DNA of 64,000 bases. Source: Anaerocolumna aminovalerica (GTDB taxonomy: Bacteria; Bacillota; Clostridia; Lachnospirales; Lachnospiraceae). The stretch is taken from NCBI RefSeq assembly GCF_900115365.1, contig NZ_FOWD01000002.1:186001-250000 (forward strand), written 5' to 3'. The translations under genes were made by a program, and so were the position numbers. Positions 26,402 to 35,003 of this stretch are shown here, in pieces. The first letter of the stretch is position 1, and every line of letters starts with the position of its first letter. The notes beneath the pieces are model-generated. The model was not told the DNA's origin and ran no database searches. It worked only from the letters and a program-made list of their open reading frames with translations.

Positions 26402-26545
26402 ACTAACCTCGATTCTGGCCCATTAGCCCATTTTAAATAATACAGCTTTGTGCTTTAGCACAAATTGCCGGTTAAAAAAGCACTGTTTTTTTCAACCTGG
26501 CCTTGATTTTGGCATTTAACGCCTTTATAATAAATGACTTATTTA
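26402..26545 (-). repeat. SD-bearing intergenic repeat, tandem copies at pheS
   Basis: One full copy (about 26402-26500) has the GGGCTAATGGGCC hairpin, a GCAATTTGTG/CACAAAGC hairpin and a TTGAAAAA/TTTTTTAA hairpin. It ends in AGAATCGAGGTTAGT before the pheS ATG. A second, partial copy (about 26500-26545) follows, as at 44047-44220. Confidence 0.65.
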
Positions 26546-26835
26546 AGGGACAAAAAAACTCCGTCCCTAAAAACAGGGACGGAGCAATATCATTTATGAT
26601 ACAGAAGCAGGTACAACTGCCTGCCTATTTCCGCGGTACCACCCTAATTCCTATACATTATGAAACATTATAAAATTCAATAATATATAAGCACTTAAAG
26701 TTATGCGTAACGTGCACTTACGTCATCCCCTACTAACTGGTTTCAGTATTCAAAGATGCGGCTCCGGTGGGAAGATTAATATTTGTCTGAACTAAGGAAG
26801 CTTACAGCCGGCGACTTCCTCTCTCTGATAGAAAA
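26546..26835 (-). ncRNA. T-box leader of pheST
   Basis: The minus strand contains the T-box signature AGGGTGGTACCGCGG (26631-26645), which pairs with the uncharged tRNA acceptor end. Upstream lie Stem I features (GAGGAAGTCGCCGGC near the 5' end and AGTAGGGG near 26727-26734), and a competing intrinsic terminator lies downstream (26552-26584). Position in front of pheS implies tRNA-Phe sensing. I could not fix the UUC or UUU specifier codon with certainty. Confidence 0.93.
26552..26584 (-). terminator. T-box regulated terminator
   Basis: CTCCGTCCCTG...CAGGGACGGAG arms (10-11 bases) followed on the minus strand by six or seven T residues. It should form when tRNA-Phe is charged and be replaced by the antiterminator when it is not. 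Confidence 0.93.
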
Positions 26836-26930
26836 CAAATATCTTAGAAGCAATACCTAATACATACAATGTCTATTGCATGAAAGGACTATAGCATAAC
26901 ACCTTCACAGCCTTTTTCATATATGAAAAT

Positions 26931-26958
26931 ATTCTAACACATTAAACCCCGTTGTCAA
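26931..26958 (-). promoter_or_regulatory. Promoter of the T-box-pheST transcript
   Basis: Minus-strand TTGACA (26953-26958), 16 bases, TAGAAT, about 100 bases upstream of the T-box Stem I. It starts right after the mltG stop codon. Confidence 0.75.
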
Positions 26959-26962
26959 GGGG

Positions 26963-28273
26963 TTATTTTGTTACATTTTCATTGGATGCATTTGCTTTTG
27001 GATTTACATATTCTTTGGAAAAATGATATTCTCCATTCTCATCACTATAAAAATATAAATATTCTGTCTGGGCCGGATTAAGAGCTGCATTTATTGCCTT
27101 AATACCCGGATTGCATATGGGGCCTGATGGTAAAGCTCCTGTTTTATAGGTATTATAGTAAGAATTATATCGATTGATATCACCATCAATATTTGGTTTT
27201 ATATAACGTTCCACATAATAAATAGAGGCATCTAATTGTAATTTCATTCCCTTTGACAAGCGATTGTGAATTACAGAAGATATGTCAGCCATAGTCTTTG
27301 AATTCCCTGCCTCTTTCTCAATTAAGGAGGCTATGGTTAAAATTTCATCCATGGTATAACCTAAACTTTCTGCCTTTAACCGCATATCCTCTGTTATTTT
27401 ACTTTCCCCATTTCTTAAGAACTTGCCTATAACATCCTGTCCTTTGCTTAACCGGTAAAATTCATAAGTATCCGGATACAGATAACCTTCTAATAAAAAG
27501 CAGCGGAATTCATTCTCCGGTATCGCCTTTACTAAAGGATAATAACTAAAATCATAGTTGTAAAGTGCATCGTAAAGGGATTTAGTTGAAGCACATACTC
27601 CTTTACTTACCAATAATTCAAATACCTGAGAAACTGCATATCCTTCCGGTATGGTAACTCTCACAGTTTTAGAAATATTATTCACTTCTGTTGCCTTTGC
27701 TAACCCTGTAACTTCTTGGTATGGATTATAAACCAAAAGACCGCTGTAAATGGAAGTATCATAACCGCCTTTTTTCATATCTTCAATTTTATAGTATTTA
27801 CATCCTTTTGCTGAATTCATTACCCAGCGAAGTGCACTCATATGTACCATAACAGAAGAACTCTTTTGGGAAAGATACATTTTATAAACCATTTTCTTCT
27901 TTTCCGGTTTGGAACTTTTTGAGGAATAATAGTTAAAATATGTACTGTCTTTTTTAAATACTATTTTCTTTCCATTACTTTTATTTGTTACCGTAGCTTC
28001 TTTTGTTTTGGAATCATATTTATAAGTAAGTCCTGGCATAAGTTTTGTCATTCTCCATAAAGGAACCATAACATTGCCATTACCGACGGTTTCTAATCCT
28101 GCTTTTCCTTCTGCCTCATTTAAGTCATAAAAAGTATATTTTCCTTTCTCATTTGCAATAATTAATCCATATTTCTTTGAAGCAGCCTCTGCCTCTATAT
28201 ACGGAAGAAATAATAGTGTAACATTAGTAAATACTAATAATATTACCATAAAGACTAATCTTTTTCTTTTCAC
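26963..28273 (-). CDS. mltG: MltG/YceG-family endolytic murein transglycosylase with extra N-terminal domain
   Basis: MltG cuts nascent glycan strands and helps set peptidoglycan chain length. Residues about 195-436 match the family: RVTIPEGYAVSQVFELL, LEGYLYPDTYEFY, the catalytic Glu in ASLIEKEAG, SSVIHNRLSKGMKLQLDASIYY and ALPSGPICNPGIKAI. The N terminus is a signal or anchor helix (LVFMVILLVFTNVTLLFLP) followed by about 150 residues resembling a copper-amine-oxidase-N-like domain (MVPLWRMTKLMPGLTYKYDSK), unusual for MltG. The start is GTG after AAAGGGGG. Confidence 0.88.
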   Translation of the reverse strand: MKRKRLVFMVILLVFTNVTLLFLPYIEAEAASKKYGLIIANEKGKYTFYDLNEAEGKAGLETVGNGNVMVPLWRMTKLMPGLTYKYDSKTKEATVTNKSNGKKIVFKKDSTYFNYYSSKSSKPEKKKMVYKMYLSQKSSSVMVHMSALRWVMNSAKGCKYYKIEDMKKGGYDTSIYSGLLVYNPYQEVTGLAKATEVNNISKTVRVTIPEGYAVSQVFELLVSKGVCASTKSLYDALYNYDFSYYPLVKAIPENEFRCFLLEGYLYPDTYEFYRLSKGQDVIGKFLRNGESKITEDMRLKAESLGYTMDEILTIASLIEKEAGNSKTMADISSVIHNRLSKGMKLQLDASIYYVERYIKPNIDGDINRYNSYYNTYKTGALPSGPICNPGIKAINAALNPAQTEYLYFYSDENGEYHFSKEYVNPKANASNENVTK

Positions 28274-28412
28274 TGTAATCCCCCTTTAAGTTTATATGAT
28301 TTGATTTTTTGGAATAATGTAGTATTATTATAATATCTTTATTTTTAAAGTATAGCATAAATGAATGAGTACCGGAATAGAAAGTATTTGAAATAAATCA
28401 AAATGACTAAGC

Positions 28413-28441
28413 TTGTAATCGTTCACATATAATACTATAAT
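28413..28441 (+). promoter_or_regulatory. Promoter of the BrkB-family gene
   Basis: TTGTAA, 17 bases, TATAAT, ending 44 bases before the start codon. Confidence 0.65.
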
Positions 28442-28484
28442 CACCATTTTTGCCTTCTAGGTAAAAAAATTGGGAGGTATACCT

Positions 28485-29474
28485 ATGACAATGATCATCA
28501 TATCTTTTATTAAAATAATCCGGGCATTTGCAAGGAAAATCAGGGATGACTGTGTTTCAGCCTTTGCAGCACAGGCAGCTTTATTTGTAATTATATCTTT
28601 TTTTCCTTTCATTATGCTATTACTGACTATTTTACAGGATATTTTTTCAGAAAGCACCTTGCTGGAAACATTACCAGGCGTATTCCCATCTTCTTTACAT
28701 TTGCTAATTATATCAATTATTACAGAAGTATATGCCAAAACCACAGGAACCATCGTATCCTTTGCAGCTATTACTGCCCTTTGGTCAGCATCCAGAGGCG
28801 TGCTCTCAATTGTAAAGGGGTTAAATGCTGTATATTGTATTAAGGAAACAAGAAGTTATATACGATTACGGATTATTTCTGCTGTTTATACTTTTGTTTT
28901 TATTATTATGCTTGTGGTTACACTTTCGATTTTAGTTTTTGGTAATCAGTTATTTTTATGGATTCAGGGCAAGATACCTGTTTTAAGTGAGCTGGCTTTA
29001 TTTATTATCAGTATCCGTACCATTGTGGGTCTATGCCTGTTGACCTTGTTTTTCTTATTATTATACGTTGTAATTCCAAACCGAAAAACCCGTGTATTTC
29101 AGGAACTTCCGGGAGCATTTATATCAGCTGTGGGCTGGATGGGCTTTTCCTATTTATTCTCCTATTATGTGGATAACATGGGCAACTTCACCAATACTTA
29201 TGGCAGTTTAACAGCCGTTATCATTTTTATGCTTTGGTTTTATTTTATTATGTACATTTTATTTATCGGTGCAGAAATCAATGTAGTACTTTACTCCGGA
29301 GATCTGGTATACTTTATAAAACAGATATTTATAAAACAGAAAGCCATTAAAAGAGGCCTGGTTACTGCAGGTAATGAAGTAGAAATGAAAGAGCAGATGA
29401 ATATGAAAAGGGATAAAATAATAAGGCAAACTATTATAGAAAATAAAGGAAATCACGATAAAAAAATAAAATAA
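28485..29474 (+). CDS. YihY/BrkB-family membrane protein
   Basis: The 329-residue protein has about six hydrophobic helices and the family features RDDCVSAFAAQAALFVIISFFPFIMLL, ALWSASRGVLSIVKGLNAVY, a VIPNRKTRVFQELPGAFISAVGW loop and YGSLTAVIIFMLWFYFIMYILFIGAEIN. Older annotation calls such proteins RNase BN, which is wrong; the function is unknown. The basic tail (KRDKIIRQTIIENKGNHDKKIK) is cytoplasmic. I use the ATG at 28485, which has GGGAGG before it. It is divergent from mltG and convergent with the ABC-F gene. Confidence 0.88.
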   Translation: MTMIIISFIKIIRAFARKIRDDCVSAFAAQAALFVIISFFPFIMLLLTILQDIFSESTLLETLPGVFPSSLHLLIISIITEVYAKTTGTIVSFAAITALWSASRGVLSIVKGLNAVYCIKETRSYIRLRIISAVYTFVFIIMLVVTLSILVFGNQLFLWIQGKIPVLSELALFIISIRTIVGLCLLTLFFLLLYVVIPNRKTRVFQELPGAFISAVGWMGFSYLFSYYVDNMGNFTNTYGSLTAVIIFMLWFYFIMYILFIGAEINVVLYSGDLVYFIKQIFIKQKAIKRGLVTAGNEVEMKEQMNMKRDKIIRQTIIENKGNHDKKIK

Positions 29475-29490
29475 AAGACTTTTCAAAAAA

Positions 29491-29546
29491 GCACAAAGTT
29501 GAGAAAATAAGATGTGCAGGGACACTTTGTGCCTGCACATCTTATT
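29491..29546. terminator. Bidirectional terminator with alternative pairing
   Basis: A perfect 15-base stem (AATAAGATGTGCAGG, 29506-29520 and 29532-29546) lies between convergent genes. Another pairing, GCACAAAGT (29491-29499) with ACTTTGTGC (29524-29532), uses part of the same sequence. Confidence 0.75.
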
Positions 29547-29588
29547 TATATAATGAACATCTTACAAATTAAAACCAGCTTATTTAAA

Positions 29589-31112
29589 TCACAGATGAAT
29601 TGTCCTGGTAGCAACTCTCTCCCCAAACCATTCGTCATGCTCAACAAACACAATGGTTGGATTCAAGGCAAGGATAGCCCTTTCTAATTGTTCCCTGAAG
29701 TAAATATCCATGTAATTAAGGGGTTCATCCAGAAGAATCAGATGATTTTCTACGGAAAGCGCTCTTGCTATTTCAATTTTTTTTAGCTCACCTTTGCTGA
29801 AAGTCTCTAATGGACGGTGGAAAAGAGCATCTGGAAGATCGAAAAGACTACATAGCTTTTCAAAAGTTTCTGAATTTATATTTGCTCCATCTATAAGCTC
29901 TTTAAGAAATCCTTCCTTCCATAAAGGTTCTTGCAGGGCTTCTGTAATCTTAAGTTCCTCTGCCCGGAGGATTCCCCTAACGGAAAGTTTACCCAGTATC
30001 AGTTTTAACAGGGTGGTCTTGCCTGCTCCATTCCGGCCTCTAATCCAAATACGTTCACCTTGCTTTATCACAAAGGATAGTCCAAAGAACAGTTCCTTGT
30101 CTTCATAGGAATACATAATATTCTTTCCTTTCACAAGCCAGGCATCTTCTGTATCAAGCTGTTCAAATTCAAGCTTTTTTGCCGTCTCAAAATTAAGAAG
30201 CAGCGATTTCTTTTCTTCTATTTTATCCCTTATCTGCTGCTCCGAACGTTTTGCCTGACCCATATAAGCTTTGGCACCATTGGTTCTGGCATGGCTGGCA
30301 AAGGCATATTTCTGAGTATTGGCTGTTCCCGCCCAATTCCGGCTCTTCTTAGCATGGCGCTCCAGCTGGTTCACCTCTCTGTTTAATCTCTCACCCGTTC
30401 TTGCTTCAAACTCATCCTTTAAATCTTTATTCTGCTTCCATGTAGTAAAATTGCCCTGTTCCACGGTAATATCCGACTTGTTGATTGCCAGGATATGATC
30501 CGCCACCTCATCTAAAAAGTCCCTGTCATGGGATACTACCAGAAAGCCCTTTTTTCGTTTTAAATATTCCGCTACATCCTTTTTACCCTGAATATCCAGA
30601 TGATTGGTGGGCTCATCCAGTAAAAGATAGGTGTCTTTTCGAAGAAATAGAGCAATTAGAAGCACTTTGGTCTTCTCTCCTTCCGACAGAAGGGAAAAAT
30701 CCCGATAAAGCAGCTCATCCCCCAGTTTCATACGGTACATCTCTTTCTTAATGTGGCCCTCCATAGAGAAACCATCAAGTTCCAGGTATTGTCCAAGGGC
30801 ATCCATGTCATCCAGATTGTCCTCTAAAGTTCTTAAGCCCCCGATATTTTCTTTTATCACATCCATGGTAAGAGGATATTTTACCTTATTTTCATAGGGA
30901 AACAGTTCTGTGTCTGTTTCCAAACTAATCCTTCCTTTATCCGGGGAGAGTTCTCCATGAAGAAGTCTTAAAAAGGTGGTCTTTCCCCTTCCGTTCCTCC
31001 CAATTAGTCCAAGCCTCCAGTGGGTGTTCAGATTGAGTGTTATTTTTTCAAATATTGGTTCATAAAAAGTTTTATAACTAAAACTCATATCAGTTATTAT
31101 AATTTGCGACAT
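29589..31112 (-). CDS. ABC-F ribosomal protection protein (Lsa/CplR-like)
   Basis: This 507-residue protein has two ABC cassettes and no membrane part. Walker A motifs are GLIGRNGRGKTTFLRLL and WIRGRNGAGKTTLLKLI; signature motifs are LLSEGEKTKV and TFSKGELKKIEIARAL; Walker B motifs are YLLLDEPTNHLD and LILLDEPLNYMD. The linker (residues about 220-290, GERLNREVNQLERHAKKSRNW) inserts into the ribosome in ABC-F proteins and dislodges antibiotics. The GRNGRGKTTFL form and overall sequence match Lsa-type proteins, which protect against lincosamides, streptogramin A and pleuromutilins. The leader peptide and hairpins upstream support antibiotic-induced expression. The exact drug range cannot be read from sequence. 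Confidence 0.87.
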   Translation of the reverse strand: MSQIIITDMSFSYKTFYEPIFEKITLNLNTHWRLGLIGRNGRGKTTFLRLLHGELSPDKGRISLETDTELFPYENKVKYPLTMDVIKENIGGLRTLEDNLDDMDALGQYLELDGFSMEGHIKKEMYRMKLGDELLYRDFSLLSEGEKTKVLLIALFLRKDTYLLLDEPTNHLDIQGKKDVAEYLKRKKGFLVVSHDRDFLDEVADHILAINKSDITVEQGNFTTWKQNKDLKDEFEARTGERLNREVNQLERHAKKSRNWAGTANTQKYAFASHARTNGAKAYMGQAKRSEQQIRDKIEEKKSLLLNFETAKKLEFEQLDTEDAWLVKGKNIMYSYEDKELFFGLSFVIKQGERIWIRGRNGAGKTTLLKLILGKLSVRGILRAEELKITEALQEPLWKEGFLKELIDGANINSETFEKLCSLFDLPDALFHRPLETFSKGELKKIEIARALSVENHLILLDEPLNYMDIYFREQLERAILALNPTIVFVEHDEWFGERVATRTIHL

Positions 31113-31126
31113 ATTCTATATTCCTT

Positions 31127-31182
31127 TCCTGACTGTATTCTTTGTCAGGACAGGCCCGGGATAATGACGCCTTATGCCGAGC
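31127..31182 (-). promoter_or_regulatory. Attenuator hairpins of the ABC-F gene
   Basis: After the leader-peptide stop, a GGCTCGG/CCGGGCC stem is followed by a perfect seven-base stem TCCTGAC/GTCAGGA (31127-31133 and 31144-31150). Its 3' arm includes part of the ABC-F ribosome site (AGGAAAGG). Stalling on the leader would disturb the first stem and could free the site. Confidence 0.65.
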
Positions 31183-31221
31183 CTATTCTGACTCTAACAT
31201 GAAACGTAAACGAATCAACAT
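31183..31221 (-). CDS. Leader peptide of the ABC-F gene (12 residues)
   Basis: The frame MLIRLRFMLESE has a strong ribosome site (AAAGGAGGTATC, nine bases before the ATG) and ends directly before the attenuator hairpins. Short upstream peptides of this kind control vmlR, lsa and erm-type genes by drug-induced ribosome stalling. Confidence 0.7.
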   Translation of the reverse strand: MLIRLRFMLESE

Positions 31222-31364
31222 AATATTTGATACCTCCTTTCATTTTTCTTTAGCTTTACAGGATAGCACCCATCCATTATTCTATAACCTGTTAACAGGC
31301 ATAAAAATACCTACCTTTTACCAGATTACTATAAAACGGATACTATCCGCATAAAGTAACCCCA

Positions 31365-31433
31365 GTAAACTGCACCAAAACAGCGCCCTCCATAAAGGGC
31401 TCTTTTCCTAATAAAGATTAGTGCAGTTTGCTG
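31365..31433 (-). terminator. Branched hairpin, probable terminator of the sugar operon
   Basis: An outer stem (AGCAAACTGCAC with GTGCAGTTTACT) encloses an AGCCCT/AGGGC hairpin. It lies 135 bases after the GH112 stop. There is no clean T run, so it could instead be part of the ABC-F leader. The remaining sequence 31434-31567 shows nothing. Confidence 0.4.
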
Positions 31434-31567
31434 TTGTTAAAAAGTAGGTTAATCAACATATTCTTATTTCAACCTCTGCTTTCAGAAGATACCTCTACCA
31501 TAGCATAAAATTCTTCCTCGGGCAACTATTTTCTTGTATGTTCTCACTTTTCCAAATCAGTATGTGC

Positions 31568-33754
31568 TTAGGATATCTCATACCAGATAATTTCATTGGC
31601 ATCTAACTCTAATTCAAAGCTGCTGGAATCCCCTCTGTAAATCCTTGTTTTTTGTGGTTCATAGGTATTGTTTACAACACAATACTTGTTATTCTTTACA
31701 TAAGCATGCACTTCTACATTAAAGTTGCTGGAAAACCATTTATTTAAATCTTCTTCATCGTGGGTACTCCAAAGAATACTTCTGTATAGGATTCTGGTGT
31801 TTTCAAAGCTATATGGCAGACCACTTATATAAACACTTCTTCCCTTACCAAATTCATTTACTGCCATTTGAACTTCTTTTTCTTTTTGTACAAGAATGGT
31901 GGTACCCTCTAAAGCATACATATTTTTCTTACCCTCACCAAAATCAATATCTGCCCTGGAATCTTCAGTGATAAAATGTCTGCTGACAGTATCCCAGTTG
32001 TATTTATCGTAATTTAGGGTAAATCCTGTTTCCTTTTCTATACCAAATACATTTGCTAACTGGATATAATGTCCCTGATATTGATGTCCTGCAGGTTCAC
32101 CAATCCCGATTAAGCCTCCGCCTTCATAAACAAACTGACGGATTGCACTTGACACCACCGCATCTTCCCAAGCTTCACCACCGGTATGTGCAGTATCTCC
32201 ATCTCCTACATTTATTAATACATCTATATTCTTTAGGAGGTTCCTGTCATTTCTGATATCATCAAAGTTAATAAAAAATACTTCAAATGGTGTTCCGCTT
32301 AAGGCTTCAATCACTCCTGCATAACTATAGTTCTGCTTCTGGTAAAGTGCATGATGTACCATATGGGCACCCCATGCACGCATTTTGCCCCAGCTGTTCA
32401 GTACTGCTACCCGTTTGATACAGTAAGGTGTTGTGTCCTTAATATTTTCATACAGCTCACGGAATTCATTGCAAACAGATTCCACATAGTCTATAAATTC
32501 CGGAAACTGATAAGCAAGTTTTAAGTAGCCGCCATATCCGATTCTGTCAATTGGTTTTCTTAGGATGGCACGTCTTGCAGTAACCCAGTTTACTTTTGCT
32601 TCTTTAACCGGGTCTCCCCCTTCATAAAAAGTATCCGGGAAGAAATAAGGCAGAAATCTTCCCTCGGTATATTTTACACCGGGAATATCACTGATCAGCC
32701 GAAGGGTGCTGCCATTTCCCACACTGCCCACAACTGCGTCCAAACCGATTGTCTTAAATTCTTCCATAAATGGTTCTGTACCTATCCAGTGATCTCCCAG
32801 AAACATCATGGCCTCCTTGCCATATTCATGAGTGATGTCTACCATTTCCTTCGCTAACTTCGCCACTTCCCGTCTCTGAAACGCCTGGAAGTCTTTGAAT
32901 TCTTTGCTGGGGATACGATACTGGTTATTATAATATCCCTGATCAATGATAAACTCCGGACGGAATTTATAACCCACCTCTTTCTCAAACTGTTCTAAGA
33001 TGTAGGGTGATACCGATGCGGAGTATCCATACCAGTCAACATATTTTTCACGCATCATCTCATCAAAGATTAAGGTAAACTGATGGAAAAAGGTTGTGTA
33101 ACGGATCACATCCACATAAGGGTGTTCTTCAATAAACTTACGAAGACGACCCATGGAATATTCCTTTGTCCTTGGCTGTCTTACATCAAAGGTTATCTGA
33201 TGCTCTACATCTTTCCAATCGTTGGTCACCGCATTATACATATGTACCGGATCCCAGATAAGATATGCAAGAAAGCTGACTGTGTAATTGTGGAACAGGT
33301 TGCAGTTTGTAATTATAACTTCTCCTGTTTCTTTCTCATAGCTCCAGTCCTCTGTGGTAACTACCAGGCCCGTACTGCGGTCAATAACTTCCCACCACCG
33401 GGCTTTATCATCATAATCATTCACCTTCATTAGGTCAGTTGCTATCCCCTTCAACAAAGGAATACGCAGATTTTTTTCCGTAGCTGTATAGAAGGGAGTC
33501 ATAATATAGCACTGCTGCACCTCTTCCGGATGTGCTTTTGCCCATTCATTATCCTTACGGGTTGTGTAATAGGTTTTGTACACCTTCGCCTGAACGCACT
33601 TTAACTCCTCCGGATAATCCGTGCCATCACAATCGCGGATGGCATCTGCTCCCCATTTATTCAACAGCTCTATTGTTTCCGGAACCACATCTGTGTCCGT
33701 TGGTATTGTAACCCTTCCGGTTAGTATTGTATTCTTTTTCATATCTACCGCCAT
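31568..33754 (-). CDS. GH112 1,3-beta-galactosyl-N-acetylhexosamine phosphorylase family enzyme
   Basis: GH112 enzymes split beta-galactosides of N-acetylhexosamine (lacto-N-biose, galacto-N-biose) or of rhamnose with phosphate, giving galactose 1-phosphate. The 728-residue protein matches the family throughout: an N-terminal TIM-barrel domain with FLGDHWIGTEPF near residue 325 (the probable catalytic Asp) and VGSVGNGSTLRLISDIPGVKYTEGRFLPYFFPD. A middle glutamine-amidotransferase-like domain has VLINVGDGDTAHTGG and GGGLIGIGEPAGHQ, and the C terminus is a beta domain. There is no signal peptide, so the disaccharide is imported by the adjacent ABC system. I cannot tell the three known specificities apart with certainty. 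The start is either MAVD at 33754 or MKKN four codons later. Confidence 0.92.
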   Translation of the reverse strand: MAVDMKKNTILTGRVTIPTDTDVVPETIELLNKWGADAIRDCDGTDYPEELKCVQAKVYKTYYTTRKDNEWAKAHPEEVQQCYIMTPFYTATEKNLRIPLLKGIATDLMKVNDYDDKARWWEVIDRSTGLVVTTEDWSYEKETGEVIITNCNLFHNYTVSFLAYLIWDPVHMYNAVTNDWKDVEHQITFDVRQPRTKEYSMGRLRKFIEEHPYVDVIRYTTFFHQFTLIFDEMMREKYVDWYGYSASVSPYILEQFEKEVGYKFRPEFIIDQGYYNNQYRIPSKEFKDFQAFQRREVAKLAKEMVDITHEYGKEAMMFLGDHWIGTEPFMEEFKTIGLDAVVGSVGNGSTLRLISDIPGVKYTEGRFLPYFFPDTFYEGGDPVKEAKVNWVTARRAILRKPIDRIGYGGYLKLAYQFPEFIDYVESVCNEFRELYENIKDTTPYCIKRVAVLNSWGKMRAWGAHMVHHALYQKQNYSYAGVIEALSGTPFEVFFINFDDIRNDRNLLKNIDVLINVGDGDTAHTGGEAWEDAVVSSAIRQFVYEGGGLIGIGEPAGHQYQGHYIQLANVFGIEKETGFTLNYDKYNWDTVSRHFITEDSRADIDFGEGKKNMYALEGTTILVQKEKEVQMAVNEFGKGRSVYISGLPYSFENTRILYRSILWSTHDEEDLNKWFSSNFNVEVHAYVKNNKYCVVNNTYEPQKTRIYRGDSSSFELELDANEIIWYEIS

Positions 33755-33862
33755 TCCGGCGCCTGAACGCCCTTTAATCTAGTTAATTTTGCGTATATCT
33801 AAGAAAGACTGTACATTACAAGGCACAATCCACCAGAATGCAAATTTTTAAAATATTTTTAT

Positions 33863-34039
33863 TTACTTATATTTCCTGTTGTAAAAATATAACAATAACA
33901 GTATTCCGCACAGGCCTGCAAGCATGGTGTATAACCCCTTATAACTTATATTCTTTTGCCCCACAATAACCAGGCCTACACATATAACAAGGCATATGCA
34001 TTTTAGAATAACTGCCAGAACTTTTAATGTATTTTCCAT
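33863..34039 (-). CDS. Small membrane protein (DUF6903-like)
   Basis: 58 residues with two hydrophobic helices separated by GQKNISYKGLY and a charged tail (YNRKYK). Very similar small proteins occur in Lachnospiraceae sugar ABC operons (DUF6903, from memory), here between the permease and the phosphorylase. The ATG at 34039 follows GGAGAG; the longer reading to 34084 has no site. It may associate with the permeases. Confidence 0.7.
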   Translation of the reverse strand: MENTLKVLAVILKCICLVICVGLVIVGQKNISYKGLYTMLAGLCGILLLLYFYNRKYK

Positions 34040-34121
34040 ATAACTCTCCATTCTGCCGAAACACCGTATTTTGGTGCCCCACACATTTACAAATTGAATC
34101 CCTTACCAATTTACTTTGCGC

Positions 34122-34991
34122 CTATTCTTTCAAACCGCCAAGTGTCATACCCTGTGTCAGTTTCTTTTGCACTATAATATAAAGTATCAGGGTGGGCAGC
34201 ATAACCAGAACAAGGCCTGCATACATACGGCCATACTGGGCTGCTGCATTCTGGGCTTTCATCAGGTTCATCAGACCCACAGGAAGTGTTTTTGCACCCT
34301 TGGGATCTGTTAACAGCGTAATTGCTATGATGTATTCATTCCAGAAAGATAAGAAATTAAACAGAATAACCGTAATAATACTTGGTCTGGCCATTGGTAA
34401 TATTACCTTTACCATGGTCTTTAAATATCCGCTTCCGTCAATATAAGCTGCCTCTTCATAAGTCCTTGGTATGGTTACAAAGTAACCGGACAATAAATAA
34501 ATAGTAAAAGGAAGTGCTGTTGCGGCATAAACAAGGGCCAGAACATAAATGTTGTTTAAGAAAAGAGGAGAGAGCCCTATACTTTTCAACGCCTTATCCC
34601 CATCAATAAACATCAGGAAGATTGGTACTACTATATAGTTTACATTAATAAACAAACCAGCCATAAAAAGAACCTTTAAGATCTTACGAAGCCGGAACTT
34701 AAATCTGCTAAGACAATAAGCTGCCGGAAGGGCAACAACTAAAAGGATAGCAAGAGCTACCGCTGTGACAATTATACTGTTTAACATATATTCACCCATA
34801 CGGGCACTACCCCAGGCATCTGCAAAGTTCTGCAGGTAGAAAGATTCCGGAAGTTTCCATGGGCTGCCGTAAAACTCATTATTCTGCTTGACTGATGCTA
34901 CAAATACCCAGCCTACAGGTATAATAATTGATATTGCTAACAATCCTAATACAAGATAGATTAAGATTTTCTTTAATGGAAGTTTATGCAT
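34122..34991 (-). CDS. Carbohydrate ABC transporter permease (MalG type)
   Basis: 289 residues with six predicted membrane helices and the EAA loop EEAAYIDGSGYLKTMVKVILPMARP, which docks the ATPase. It pairs with the MalF-type permease 12 bases upstream. No ATPase gene lies in the operon, so a shared MsmK-type ATPase encoded elsewhere must energise it, as is usual for CUT1 sugar importers in Firmicutes. The context suggests uptake of a galactosyl disaccharide. Confidence 0.93.
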   Translation of the reverse strand: MHKLPLKKILIYLVLGLLAISIIIPVGWVFVASVKQNNEFYGSPWKLPESFYLQNFADAWGSARMGEYMLNSIIVTAVALAILLVVALPAAYCLSRFKFRLRKILKVLFMAGLFINVNYIVVPIFLMFIDGDKALKSIGLSPLFLNNIYVLALVYAATALPFTIYLLSGYFVTIPRTYEEAAYIDGSGYLKTMVKVILPMARPSIITVILFNFLSFWNEYIIAITLLTDPKGAKTLPVGLMNLMKAQNAAAQYGRMYAGLVLVMLPTLILYIIVQKKLTQGMTLGGLKE

Positions 34992-35003
34992 GTTTTCAGC
35001 CTC

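Noticed and set aside
28485-29474. Ribonuclease BN annotation for the BrkB-family protein
   Set aside because: The name came from a mis-assigned E. coli gene; the protein is an integral membrane protein with no nuclease motif.
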